Assembly (NCBI GenBank): GCA_029547185.1
Contig: JAKPPU010000067.1
Coordinates: forward strand, 78,510 to 142,509
Origin: Deltaproteobacteria bacterium
Lineage (GTDB): Bacteria; Desulfobacterota; Desulfomonilia; UBA1062
Direction of reading: 5' to 3'
Length of the DNA: 64,000 nucleotides
Position numbers and translations under genes: made by a program. This document shows positions 33,113-42,465 of the stretch, one piece after another (positions within the stretch are counted from its first letter, which is position 1; each line of letters begins with the position of its first letter). The notes below the pieces were generated by a model. It was not told the DNA's origin. It searched no databases and saw nothing but the letters and a program-made list of their open reading frames with translations.

Positions 33113-34107
33113 TACCTGTCTCTTCTCAGTGCATCCAAAACGATGCATTCGATCAGTCGGTCATAGCTCAGGCCGGCCCTTTCCGATGCGGCCACGAACC
33201 CGCTGTCGGGCGAGATGCACGGATTGGCATTGATCTCGAGCACCCACGGCCTTCCCTCACCGTCCACGCGGAAGTCCACCCGGGCATATCCCTTCAGGTC
33301 GAAGGCATCCCAGCACAGCCGGGCGATCCGTTCGAGCTCCTCGAGAAGGCCTGCATCCTCGTCCTTGAACTCGAAGGTGCGGACCGTGGACCTGTACTCG
33401 ATGGAGCCCTCGTCCCACTTCGCCCTGTAATCGACGATCCTCGGCCTCTCGTCGGGGAACGAGAACCTGATCTCTGCCGGGGGCAGCACTATAGGGCCGT
33501 CCCCTGATGCAAGGATCGAGAGATTGAACTCACGCCCATCGATGAAGCGCTCGGCAAAGCACGCCTTTCCGATCGCACCCGACCGCTTCTCCATGAGACA
33601 GACAAGCTCTTCGACGCTTCCCGCCTCCTGTACGGATTCACTGTCGATTCCTATGGATGCCTCCTCCCACAGGGTCTTGAGGATGTATCGCGAAGGAAAA
33701 GGCAGATCGCACCCGGGCCCCTTGCGGGGAACGAGCCACTCGGGTGTGGGGATGCCGCTCCGCTGCATCCACTCTTTGGCCAGCACCTTGTTCGAGGTCA
33801 GGAACATGGCCTCCGTGCCTGCCCCGGTATAGGGTATCCCGAGGTGGTCGAGGATCGAGCAGGCGAGGTGGATGAGCCTTCCGTCACCGTCGAGGGCCTC
33901 GAGCAGGTTGAAGACGCACACCGGTTCGAGCTCGTCGAGCAGGTCGCTGAGCGCCCTGATATCGAGCTTGAAGGGAGCGATGTCCGACCGGTATCCGAGA
34001 AGGGAGAGCGCATCCGATACGGCTGCAGCCTGGATGAGGACGTCCCTTTCATCGGGAGGGGCATCAGGGGGCAGACTGTTGTGGAGGATGAGAACGCCCT
34101 TGGCCAC
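33112..34107 (-). CDS. ATP-grasp protein, D-alanine--D-alanine ligase-like (second of tandem pair)
   Basis: YTGAGTEAMFLTSNKVLAKEWMQRSGIPTPEWLVP..., GYARVDFRVDGEGRPWVLEINANPCISPDSGFV. Confidence 0.9.
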   Translation of the reverse strand: MAKGVLILHNSLPPDAPPDERDVLIQAAAVSDALSLLGYRSDIAPFKLDIRALSDLLDELEPVCVFNLLEALDGDGRLIHLACSILDHLGIPYTGAGTEAMFLTSNKVLAKEWMQRSGIPTPEWLVPRKGPGCDLPFPSRYILKTLWEEASIGIDSESVQEAGSVEELVCLMEKRSGAIGKACFAERFIDGREFNLSILASGDGPIVLPPAEIRFSFPDERPRIVDYRAKWDEGSIEYRSTVRTFEFKDEDAGLLEELERIARLCWDAFDLKGYARVDFRVDGEGRPWVLEINANPCISPDSGFVAASERAGLSYDRLIECIVLDALRRDR

Positions 34108-34115
34108 GGTGCCCT

Positions 34116-35093
34116 TCAGCCGATCCTCTTGAGGGTATGTTTAAGGATACGCTCGATGAGGTCTTCGAACGATATGCCGTTCAGCCTGCACAGGATCGGC
34201 AGGTCGGAATGCACCGGATTCAATCCTGCCAGGGGATTGACCTCGATGAAGTTGGGCCTGCCCGATTCATCCATCCGGACATCGACGCGTCCGCCGTCCC
34301 GGCATCCGAGGACCTTCCACGAGGAAAGGGCGAGCTTCGAGCACGAATCGATCGCTTCCTGCTCCGGAACGGAGTATACGATCATCTCCTCGTAGTGTGC
34401 CTTGTTGTGGTAGGAGTAGATGAGCCCGCTGTCCTCTTTGTCCCTGAAGAGCACCTCCATCGTGCCGACGGCCTGCGCGTCGCTGCCGGTCCCGACAATG
34501 CCCACGGTGAACTCCCGCCCCGGCAGATAGGTCTCGACGAGCACGGGCTGACTGAACTCACGGAGGAGGCGTTCGCACACCGCATAGAGCTCCGGGGGAG
34601 ATTCGATCTTCGACTTATCGCTGATGCCCTTGCCCGTGCCTTCTGCCACAGGCTTTGCGAACAGGGGAAACGGAAGGTTTACGTTCTCGATATCCGAGCT
34701 TGAGTTTACAACGGCAAAATCCGCGGTCAGCAGCCCGGCATGGCGGATGATGGTCTTGGTCATGCCCTTGTGGAGCGTGAGTGCCAGGACGAGGGGGTCG
34801 GAGAAGGTGTACGGTATCCTGTAGGCGTCGAGCAGGGCCGGCACGAGCGCCTCCCGGCCCACACCGTACATGCCTTCGGCGATGTTGAACACGAGGTCCC
34901 AGGAGTGGCCGGCTGCAAGCCTTGAGACGAGCTGCCGCGCGTTGCCGATCCGGTCGACCGAGTGGCCGAGCGTGCTCAGTGCCTCGTCGATGGCATCGAT
35001 GGTGTCGATGCGGTCGAACTCCGCCGTCTCTTCGGAGCTGTATCCCTCTTCCAGGTAATCGTCTCTGAGGTCATACGTGATGCCGACCTTCAT
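34116..35093 (-). CDS. ATP-grasp protein, D-alanine--D-alanine ligase-like (first of tandem pair)
   Basis: YTFSDPLVLALTLHKGMTKTIIRHAGL..., LVETYLPGREFTVGIVG, GGRVDVRMDESGRPNFIEVNPLAGLNP. Confidence 0.9.
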   Translation of the reverse strand: MKVGITYDLRDDYLEEGYSSEETAEFDRIDTIDAIDEALSTLGHSVDRIGNARQLVSRLAAGHSWDLVFNIAEGMYGVGREALVPALLDAYRIPYTFSDPLVLALTLHKGMTKTIIRHAGLLTADFAVVNSSSDIENVNLPFPLFAKPVAEGTGKGISDKSKIESPPELYAVCERLLREFSQPVLVETYLPGREFTVGIVGTGSDAQAVGTMEVLFRDKEDSGLIYSYHNKAHYEEMIVYSVPEQEAIDSCSKLALSSWKVLGCRDGGRVDVRMDESGRPNFIEVNPLAGLNPVHSDLPILCRLNGISFEDLIERILKHTLKRIG

Positions 35094-35094
35094 C

Positions 35095-36402
35095 TCATGC
35101 CCTGCTGGTCATCTCCTCGCAGTACTCGGGATACGAGAAGGATCTGTGCTCATAGTTTCTCAGGATGACCTGCCCGTTTGCCCTGCCCTGGAAATAGTCG
35201 GGCAGGAGCGGTATCTTGCCCCCTCCTCCGGGTGCATCGACCACGTAATGGGGAACGGCATATCCCGAGGTGTGGCCCCGCAGGCCCTCGATCATCTCGA
35301 TGCCCTTTTCGATGGTGGTCCTTAAGTGGGCAGAGCCCAGGATCGGGTCGCACTGGTAGAGATAGTACGGCCGTACCCGGACTTTGAGAAGACCGTGGAA
35401 GAGGGATTTGAGCGTGTCGACATTGTCGTTGATTCCCTTGAGGAGAACGGTCTGGCTCCCCAGCGGTATGCCGGAATCTGCGAGCTGATTGCATGCTGCC
35501 TGCGTTTCCGGGGTCAGCTCGTCGGGATGGGTGAAGTGGATGCTCATCCACAGCGGCTGGTATTTCTTCAAGATCCTCATGAGCTTGGGTGTTATGCGCT
35601 GGGGCAGTACGACCGGCACCTTGGTGCCGATGCGTATCATCTCCACGTGGGGGATGCGCCTGATGCTCGAGAGGAGATAGTCGAGGTGGCTGTCCGGCAG
35701 TGTCAGGGGGTCTCCGCCGGAGAGGAGGACGTCCCTCACCTCCGGATGCTCCTCGATATAAGCGATGGCCTGCTGCCATTGCGTGATGCTGGTTCTGAAC
35801 CTGCCGTTGTTGCCGACCATGCGCGACCGGGTGCAGTACCGGCAGTACGTCGAGCAGAATCCCGTCGTCAGAAAGAGGACCCGGTCGGGATACCGGTGGA
35901 CCAGCCCGGGAACAGGGCTCTGGTGTTCTTCAGACAGAGGGTCCCGCTCTTCTCCGGGGCACCGGGTATATTCATCCGTCACCGGAATGACAGACCTTCG
36001 GATGGACTGCGAAGGATCTGCAGGGCTCATGAGACTCGCATAGTACGGTGTTATCCTGAAGGGAAGCCCGGAGGTGCGCCGTAGGATGGCGGCGCACTCA
36101 TCAGGCGTGAGCCGGATGATCCGCTGGATCTGGTCCAAGCTGCAGATGCTGTTTCGGATCTGCCAGCTCCAGCTTGCCCAGTCGACCTCGGTCGCATCCG
36201 GGTAGAAATCCCTTAAAAACTGGCGCGAACGGAGGGTGATGGGAATACGGCCGGTGAGGGGAAACTTCCGTATGGGTTGTGCTGCAAATAATAAATCCTG
36301 GGTCATGCCTGAGGATATCGATGGGGGCTCCTCGGGGGCCTCTGTACCCAGGGGGTCCGGGTCTTTGGGTGAAACAGACGCTGCTGGACCGCTGTTCTTC
36401 AT
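35095..36402 (-). CDS. KamA family radical SAM protein, lysine 2,3-aminomutase-like
   Basis: CSTYCRYCTRSR (CxxxCxxC); YLYQCDPILGSAHLRTTIEKGIEMIEGLRGHTSGYAVPHYVVDAPGGGGKIP (PLP lysine region). Confidence 0.92.
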   Translation of the reverse strand: MKNSGPAASVSPKDPDPLGTEAPEEPPSISSGMTQDLLFAAQPIRKFPLTGRIPITLRSRQFLRDFYPDATEVDWASWSWQIRNSICSLDQIQRIIRLTPDECAAILRRTSGLPFRITPYYASLMSPADPSQSIRRSVIPVTDEYTRCPGEERDPLSEEHQSPVPGLVHRYPDRVLFLTTGFCSTYCRYCTRSRMVGNNGRFRTSITQWQQAIAYIEEHPEVRDVLLSGGDPLTLPDSHLDYLLSSIRRIPHVEMIRIGTKVPVVLPQRITPKLMRILKKYQPLWMSIHFTHPDELTPETQAACNQLADSGIPLGSQTVLLKGINDNVDTLKSLFHGLLKVRVRPYYLYQCDPILGSAHLRTTIEKGIEMIEGLRGHTSGYAVPHYVVDAPGGGGKIPLLPDYFQGRANGQVILRNYEHRSFSYPEYCEEMTSRA

Positions 36403-36853
36403 CTCAAATCTCCTCCTTCGAACAGGTGTCTGTGTGTGGTTGTGCGGTTACGGTACTGAGGTAAAATGTGATGAAAAGGATTGCGTCGGTGGGGAGGGAT
36501 GAGTTGTGCGGGAGGGCGTATCATCGAAGGTGATTCAATAATACGCGGCACCATCTCTGGCTTGCGTTGAGATAGTACTGTCTGTATACGTTTCCACAGT
36601 AATGCTCGCTCCCGAATCTGTTATTTTTAAAATCCTTCTCTCTTCCCCAAGAGAGATCTCTTTTGAGATTTTGTAATAATACTTCTCGAAAAAATTGCAA
36701 GGGATAATTACACAAAAAATTAATTTTCACCATATACGAAGAATACAATTTTCCCGTGCCTCCCGAATGGGCTCGTAGTGCCGCTCTGATGACTTTTCTC
36801 ACGGATCTTTTCCGTTATCCTAAGTGGTACGTGCGCATATCATCATGGGGGGG

Positions 36854-37528
36854 ATGATGAGTTCAGGAAAGCGCCCCTTCGATATCGATCTTGTCATGAG
36901 CCTCGTCAGGGAAGCAGTAAGGCCCTTCCCCAAGGCGGCGCTGTTCCAGCTCGCCGATGAGGGATTCAACTCGGCGTTCGAGCAGCTCATGGCCTGCATC
37001 CTGTCCACCCGCACGCTCGACGAGATATCCCTCAGGTGCTCACGAGACCTCTTCCGGCTCGGCCGGACCCCCGGAGAAATCGCCCGCTATGAGCCTGAGA
37101 GCATCGATGAGGTGATCTCGTCTTGCAGGTTCCATGAGACCAAATCGCAGGATATATCCGAGATTGCGAGGCGGATCGTCCGGGAGTACGGAGGCACGCT
37201 TCCCTGCGAGGACACCATTCTCATGTCTTTCAGAGGCGTCGGCCGCAAGTGCACGAATCTGGTGCTCGGCATCGCCTGCGGGCAGACCTGCATAACCGTG
37301 GACGTGCATGTACACCGCATCACGAACCGCTGGGGCTATGTTCACACAAAGTCCCCCGAGCAGACCCTGGCCGCGCTCGAAACGATCCTGCCGAAAAAAT
37401 ACTGGGTCGGGATCAACCGTATTCTCGTTCCTTTTGGAAAGCACATCTGTACGCCGAGGCTCCCCAAGTGCTCCACCTGCCCTGTCCTCGATATGTGCCG
37501 GCAGGTCGGTGTCGGGAGCCACCGGTGA
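36854..37528 (+). CDS. nth: Endonuclease III
   Basis: HhH-GPD: MSFRGVGRKCTNLVLGIACGQTCITVDVHVHRITNRWG; C-terminal FeS CTPRLPKCSTCPVLDMC. Confidence 0.93.
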   Translation: MMSSGKRPFDIDLVMSLVREAVRPFPKAALFQLADEGFNSAFEQLMACILSTRTLDEISLRCSRDLFRLGRTPGEIARYEPESIDEVISSCRFHETKSQDISEIARRIVREYGGTLPCEDTILMSFRGVGRKCTNLVLGIACGQTCITVDVHVHRITNRWGYVHTKSPEQTLAALETILPKKYWVGINRILVPFGKHICTPRLPKCSTCPVLDMCRQVGVGSHR

Positions 37529-37633
37529 GATCACGAACCACGCTCAAGGGTCCGGGTGTTGCCGGACGGCAGGGCTCGCGATAATGGCTCCTCTCGAGAA
37601 AGAAGGAGAAGCCCGTGGACTGCCTTTAAGAGA

Positions 37634-38125
37634 TCAGATCGAGCTCCCCGGGATCATGATGACCTTCCCTTCCTCCTCCGGCCCTTTCGAGCCGGGATAC
37701 ACGGCGACGAGCTTGGCTGCCACGGTATGCTGCAGCGACCAGTTGGAGACAACGATGCGGTATTCTCCCTTGGTCTTGTCGAGCTCATAGGCATCGACGC
37801 CGTAAGAGAACGTGCCGCCGTCCCGGCCGAACTGAGCAAAGCGCATCTCGACCTCTTCATCCCGAGATCTCAACGATACGCTCAGGAGATTGCCCTTCCC
37901 CTGTATCTCGGGGAATACACCGTCAATCTCGAGCCCTACGCATATGAGGCCCGGCGTTTCCAGGGTGATGTCATAATAGAGCGAATACGAATCATACTGC
38001 TTCGGAGCAGGGTAGAGCCTCAATTCCTCGCAGAGTGAAAGCCGGTCATCGGCAGCATGTGTCCCGGCTGCGGCCAGGAGCACGATTACGACTGCCGACA
38101 GGATGAGCCTGTTCCTTCCCTCCAT
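37634..38125 (-). CDS. Hypothetical secreted protein
   Basis: MEGRNRLILSAVVIVLLAAAGTHAADD signal peptide; no recognised domain. Confidence 0.6.
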   Translation of the reverse strand: MEGRNRLILSAVVIVLLAAAGTHAADDRLSLCEELRLYPAPKQYDSYSLYYDITLETPGLICVGLEIDGVFPEIQGKGNLLSVSLRSRDEEVEMRFAQFGRDGGTFSYGVDAYELDKTKGEYRIVVSNWSLQHTVAAKLVAVYPGSKGPEEEGKVIMIPGSSI

Positions 38126-38344
38126 ACTACCTCCTTTACATCCCGGACTGTCTCCCACGGCATCCGTACCGTTCTTCCGGATCAGCGATACGGGATGCAG
38201 TTGAAACATGCATCCATGGTCCTTGATACTTGAATAGCAGCATGACGGATTATACCAAGCTCATGGAGCCTGTTTCCCCTTGACAAGCCTCATGTTGGAT
38301 GATGTTTTGAGTATCCGTGACCTCTGGGAAGGGAGTGCATATCC

Positions 38345-39760
38345 ATGGATCGTGAGACGCTCGAGGGGATGAGGCGGTTCTTCTCTCCGACGCACATTGC
38401 GGTTGTCGGGGCATCGACGAAGAATCACTGGTTTGCCAATGTGGTCAAGAACGCACGAAGCATAGGCTTCGAGGGAGGGATCCATCCCATAAATCCGAAT
38501 GCGGCCGAGGTGGCGGGGATCAAGGCTTTCCCTTCCATAGGGGAGCTTCCCGACGGACTGATCGATTTCGGCGTCATCATCGTGAACGCGAAACTCGTGC
38601 TCAAGTCCATCGAAGAGCTCGTCCGCAAGGGGATCAGGAATGTCCTCCTCCTCTCGTCCGGCTATGCCGAGCTGGGCGGTGAAGGCCTGTCGAAGCAGGA
38701 GGAGCTCACGCGATATTGCCGGGAGAACGGCGTCCGGCTCATGGGTCCGAACTGTCTCGGGTTCATGAACTTCTCGGACAGGGTGAGCGTCTTCACGGGC
38801 GGGGCAGTCCAGGGAGAGCTCATCCCCGGACAGGTGGCGGTGCTCGGGCAGAGCGGAGCCTCCACCGAGATCATGGTGACCAAGATCCTTGCGAAGCGGC
38901 TCGGGGTATCCCTGTATGCAACCACGGGCAACGAGGCCATGCTCACGGCCGAGGACATCATGGAGTATCTCGTGAACGACGGGCGCACCCGGGTGATCAC
39001 CGGGTTCATCGAGACATTCCGAGACATTCCCCGGATGAAGCGCATTGCCCTGGAGGCAGCAGAGAAACGGGTACCCATCATCCTCATCAAGATAGGACGC
39101 TCGGAAAAGGCGGTACAGGCGGCCAGCTCCCACACCGGTGCAATGGCCGGAAACGACGCGGTGATGGAGGGTTTCCTCAGGCAGCACGGCATCATCCGCG
39201 TGGATACCGTCGAAGAGCTCGTCGAGACCGCAGGCATCTTTTCCCGATGCCGCCTTCCCCGGGGAGGAGGCCTGTGCGTCTGCACGGTCTCCGGCGGGCT
39301 GTGCGGCCTCTACGCCGATCTGTGCAGCAGGTACGGCATAGACCTGCCGCGGCTTTCGGAAAAGACGACCGCCTCCCTGAAGGCGGTCCTGCCCGACTTC
39401 GCGCAGCCCGACAATCCTCTCGACGTAACCGGTTCAGGCTTTTCAAAAGGCCTGAGTGAGGTCATCAGGATCCTGCTCGATGACGAGAACATCGATATCA
39501 TCGCCCCCTTCTCTTTCGTACCCGAAAGCAAGGACGATGTCATGCCCCAGCTGTTCAACGAAACCATCATTCCCTATGTCCACAGCTCGGAGAAGCCGAT
39601 CATCCCCATGGCCTTCCGGGAGGTGAACGACTACGCCAGGGGCTACTATCACGAAAAGGGCATGCATCTGCTCGAGCACATCGAGGACGGTTTCAAGGCG
39701 ATATCGCACCTCATCGGATATGCCCGGTTCCAGAAGAGGTTCGCGCCGGAGGGGGGATAA
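38345..39760 (+). CDS. CoA-binding / NDP-forming acyl-CoA synthetase alpha-subunit-like protein
   Basis: FFSPTHIAVVGASTKNHWFANVVKN..., LMGPNCLGFMN, GQSGASTEIMVTK, SHTGAMAGNDAVMEGFLRQHG; no ATP-grasp beta domain. Confidence 0.88.
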   Translation: MDRETLEGMRRFFSPTHIAVVGASTKNHWFANVVKNARSIGFEGGIHPINPNAAEVAGIKAFPSIGELPDGLIDFGVIIVNAKLVLKSIEELVRKGIRNVLLLSSGYAELGGEGLSKQEELTRYCRENGVRLMGPNCLGFMNFSDRVSVFTGGAVQGELIPGQVAVLGQSGASTEIMVTKILAKRLGVSLYATTGNEAMLTAEDIMEYLVNDGRTRVITGFIETFRDIPRMKRIALEAAEKRVPIILIKIGRSEKAVQAASSHTGAMAGNDAVMEGFLRQHGIIRVDTVEELVETAGIFSRCRLPRGGGLCVCTVSGGLCGLYADLCSRYGIDLPRLSEKTTASLKAVLPDFAQPDNPLDVTGSGFSKGLSEVIRILLDDENIDIIAPFSFVPESKDDVMPQLFNETIIPYVHSSEKPIIPMAFREVNDYARGYYHEKGMHLLEHIEDGFKAISHLIGYARFQKRFAPEGG

Positions 39761-39988
39761 TGCCCGATGAGGCAGGTGCGCGGAAGCTGATCCGCCCTGC
39801 AGAAGGGAACTTGAACAGGAAAGCCGGCGCTCGGAACGGGCGCAAAATTCCTCATGAAGGGGATCGAGGTTTTCCGGCAGCGTCTTATTCTTTTGAAAAG
39901 TCTTGCATGATCGCCTGTAAGATTTTATAGTCCATCTTCAATCCCGCTGTGGTATATCGGGCTCAAATCGACAATCAAGAGAAAAGAG

Positions 39989-40513
39989 ATGAAAACGACG
40001 ATCCTGATCCGCGATGAGAGACCGGCCGACATCCCGGCCGTGAGGTCCGTATACAAGCAGGCCTTCGGCAGGCTCCAGGAGGCGAAGCTGGCCGAAAGGC
40101 TGCTTATGTCCTGTAATACGGTTGAGTCGCTCGTTGCCGAGGACAAAGGAAGGATCGTGGGACACATCATGTTCAGCCCGGTCACCATCGATTCCTGGTG
40201 CGGGACCGTCGAAGGCATGGGGCTCGCTCCGGTGGCGGTCCTGCCCGAGTATCAGAAACAGGGGGTGGGGAGCCGTCTGGTGAACCAGGGGCTGAGCATC
40301 CTCCGGGCGAAATCGTGTCCCTTCGTCGTGGTCCTCGGCCATCCCGACTACTATCCGCGCTTCGGCTTCGAGCCCGCTTCATGGCACGGCATGAAAAGCC
40401 AGTGGGATGATGTGCCGGACGATGCCTTCTTTGTCATCATCATGGACAGAAAGGCCATGGAAGGGGTATCCGGGACAGTCAAGTACCGCGACGAGTTCAG
40501 CGGGGGCGTCTAA
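39989..40513 (+). CDS. GNAT family N-acetyltransferase (YhbS-like)
   Basis: IRDERPADIPAVRSVYKQAFG..., GLAPVAVLPEYQKQGVGSRLVNQGL, VVLGHPDYYPRFGFEPAS. Confidence 0.9.
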   Translation: MKTTILIRDERPADIPAVRSVYKQAFGRLQEAKLAERLLMSCNTVESLVAEDKGRIVGHIMFSPVTIDSWCGTVEGMGLAPVAVLPEYQKQGVGSRLVNQGLSILRAKSCPFVVVLGHPDYYPRFGFEPASWHGMKSQWDDVPDDAFFVIIMDRKAMEGVSGTVKYRDEFSGGV

Positions 40514-40726
40514 GGGAACAGTCGTTCGTCGGGCTGAATTTCACCTCGCTCAGGGAGGGCATGCAGGCCGGTCTTGCCTTCCATCTCCTTGCAGATATTG
40601 GCTAATGATCGGAAGACCGTCGCATCCTCCCCGGAAGGCCCGCATCCCGCGCTGAGTCTCTTCCTGCCTTCCTGTTGACACGCGAGCGGAAGCGGATTAT
40701 CTACTAGAAGGAATCTCCGAGGAGGT

Positions 40727-41176
40727 ATGGAAATGATATCTTTGATGAGGAATCGGGTTCTGGCATTGGTCGTTACCGCGTATATGATCGGCTTCATCGC
40801 ATCTCCGGCATGGGCAGCAATGATTCCATCAAAGGGATCCTCGGGCAACACCGCCCAAAATGCCCAGCTCGAGCAGGACATCAGCACGGTCCAGCTTGCG
40901 CTCGAAAACAAGCTCGTCCAGGAAAAGCTCCGGGCATACGGGCTCTCTGCCGAAGAGGTCAAGGCAAAGCTTTCGGGCATGTCACCGTCTCAGATCCACC
41001 TGCTCGCACAGGCAAGCGATGACGTGCTCGCAGGAGGCGACGGTCTCGGTGCGGTCATCGCCGTGCTGATCATCATCATCCTCGTCATCATCATCCTGAA
41101 GCTGCTCGATCACGACATCATCATCAAGATGACCCTTGAAGATACTCATACTCCTGCTGACGCTCTTATCGGCTAG
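40727..41176 (+). CDS. PA2779-family-like small exported protein with C-terminal TM segment
   Basis: Signal peptide; VQLALENKLVQEKLRAYGLSAEEVKAKLSGMSPSQIHLLAQASDDVLAGGDGLGAVIAVLIIIILVIIILKL. Confidence 0.75.
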   Translation: MEMISLMRNRVLALVVTAYMIGFIASPAWAAMIPSKGSSGNTAQNAQLEQDISTVQLALENKLVQEKLRAYGLSAEEVKAKLSGMSPSQIHLLAQASDDVLAGGDGLGAVIAVLIIIILVIIILKLLDHDIIIKMTLEDTHTPADALIG

Positions 41177-41624
41177 CGCGGGGGCATCCGAGATCGAGGG
41201 CGTCCCCTTCGTAAAGCAGGAATCCAATTTCTGCGGGCCTGCCGCCCTCGCCTCGGTCATGGCCTTCTACGGGAGTCCGATCGACCAGGATGCCATCGGG
41301 AAAGAGGTTTACTGCGAAGGGCTCAAGGGCTCTCTGATAACCGATCTCGAAAATTTCGCAAAGAAGAAAGGATTCAAGACACGGCTTGCACAGGGGAGCA
41401 TCGACGACATCGAGGGCTTCACGGCCGGGAAAAGGCCTGTCATCGTACTCGTCGACGTGGGTTTCTGGATGGTTTCAAAACCCCATTACCTCGTGGTCAC
41501 GGGCTGCACGGAAGACGGAATCACGGCGCACACCGGCAGCGAGGCATCGAAGCACTTCAGCCGTGAGGATTTCGTGAAGATATGGAAAAAGCAAGGCTCG
41601 GTATATCTGGTCATCCATCCCTGA
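41136..41624 (+). CDS. C39-like cysteine peptidase (PA2778-like), exported
   Basis: Signal peptide; VPFVKQESNFCGPAALASVMAFYG (Cys), KPHYLVVTGCTEDGITAHTG (His). Starts inside the PA2779-like gene. Confidence 0.85.
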   Translation: MKILILLLTLLSASAGASEIEGVPFVKQESNFCGPAALASVMAFYGSPIDQDAIGKEVYCEGLKGSLITDLENFAKKKGFKTRLAQGSIDDIEGFTAGKRPVIVLVDVGFWMVSKPHYLVVTGCTEDGITAHTGSEASKHFSREDFVKIWKKQGSVYLVIHP

Positions 41625-42115
41625 AATGGGTGCTCCTCGCCGCCCTTTTCATCTGCTCCTGCTCCACGCCCCGTCTCGTGATCATGAAAGACCCTCTCAA
41701 CTCGGCAGAGCACAACGACCTCGGCCTCATTTACGAGCAGAAGGGCATGTTCGATCTCGCGCAAAAGGAGTACCTCAAGGCGGCTGAAAAGGACGGCTCC
41801 TGGGCCCTGCCCCTCTTCAACCTCGGGAACCTCTCCTATGGCAGAGGTGACCTTCCTGCCGCCGAGCAGTACTACCGCCGGGCCCTCGCCCTCGATGACA
41901 CGAACACCGACGTGATGAACAACCTCGCAAACGTCCTCCACGAGCTCGGGAGGAACTCCGAGGCAGCAGAGCTCATCTCGAAGGCCCTGTCCCGGGAGCG
42001 CAGGCCCGAATACCTCGACACTTATGAAAAGATCGTCGGTGCCCCGGCTGAAGAAGACGAAGAGGCCCCTGTACGGTCGGCTCCCGCACCCCGAGAGATA
42101 AAACCAGGCCAATGA
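41582..42115 (+). CDS. TPR repeat lipoprotein
   Basis: LLAALFICSCSTPRL lipobox; two or more TPR units (AEHNDLGLIYEQKGMFDLAQKEYLKAAE...). Overlaps the C39 gene. Confidence 0.85.
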   Translation: MEKARLGISGHPSLKWVLLAALFICSCSTPRLVIMKDPLNSAEHNDLGLIYEQKGMFDLAQKEYLKAAEKDGSWALPLFNLGNLSYGRGDLPAAEQYYRRALALDDTNTDVMNNLANVLHELGRNSEAAELISKALSRERRPEYLDTYEKIVGAPAEEDEEAPVRSAPAPREIKPGQ

Positions 42116-42120
42116 CGCTT

Positions 42121-42459
42121 TCATGGTTTCGGGGGCTCACACAGGAGTCCCGCACCGAGCACCCTGTCGACGGGGACAACAAAGGCTATTCCCATACCCG
42201 GTCTGCACAGGTTCGTACTGCGACTGATTGCTTTGAGGATGTCGTCGGCTTTGTCGGAATAGGTAACGGTCAAAACGATCTCTTTCTCGGGCTCAATCGG
42301 GATGCCCAGGATCGTCTGCTTCTCATGAATTCCGGAACCGCGTCCGAACAGTATGGTCCCCCCATATGCGCCTGCCTTTACCGAAGCGTCCAGCACCTTG
42401 TTGCCCCACCCCTTCTGCACGATGGTAACGATGAGTGAGAGATTCGACATCTTTTTCAC
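42121..42459 (-). CDS. P-II family nitrogen-regulator-like protein
   Basis: LIVTIVQKGWGNKVLDASVKAGAYGGTILFGRGSGIHEKQTILGIPIEPEKEIVLTVT. Confidence 0.88.
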   Translation of the reverse strand: MKKMSNLSLIVTIVQKGWGNKVLDASVKAGAYGGTILFGRGSGIHEKQTILGIPIEPEKEIVLTVTYSDKADDILKAISRSTNLCRPGMGIAFVVPVDRVLGAGLLCEPPKP

Positions 42460-42465
42460 CCCTTT

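Noticed and set aside
36521-36802. 93-aa minus-strand ORF in an AT-rich gap
   Set aside because: No recognisable domain or convincing RBS; likely non-coding upstream region of nth.
40510-40980. 156-aa minus-strand ORF
   Set aside because: Mostly antisense to the PA2779-like gene; Ser-rich shadow product.
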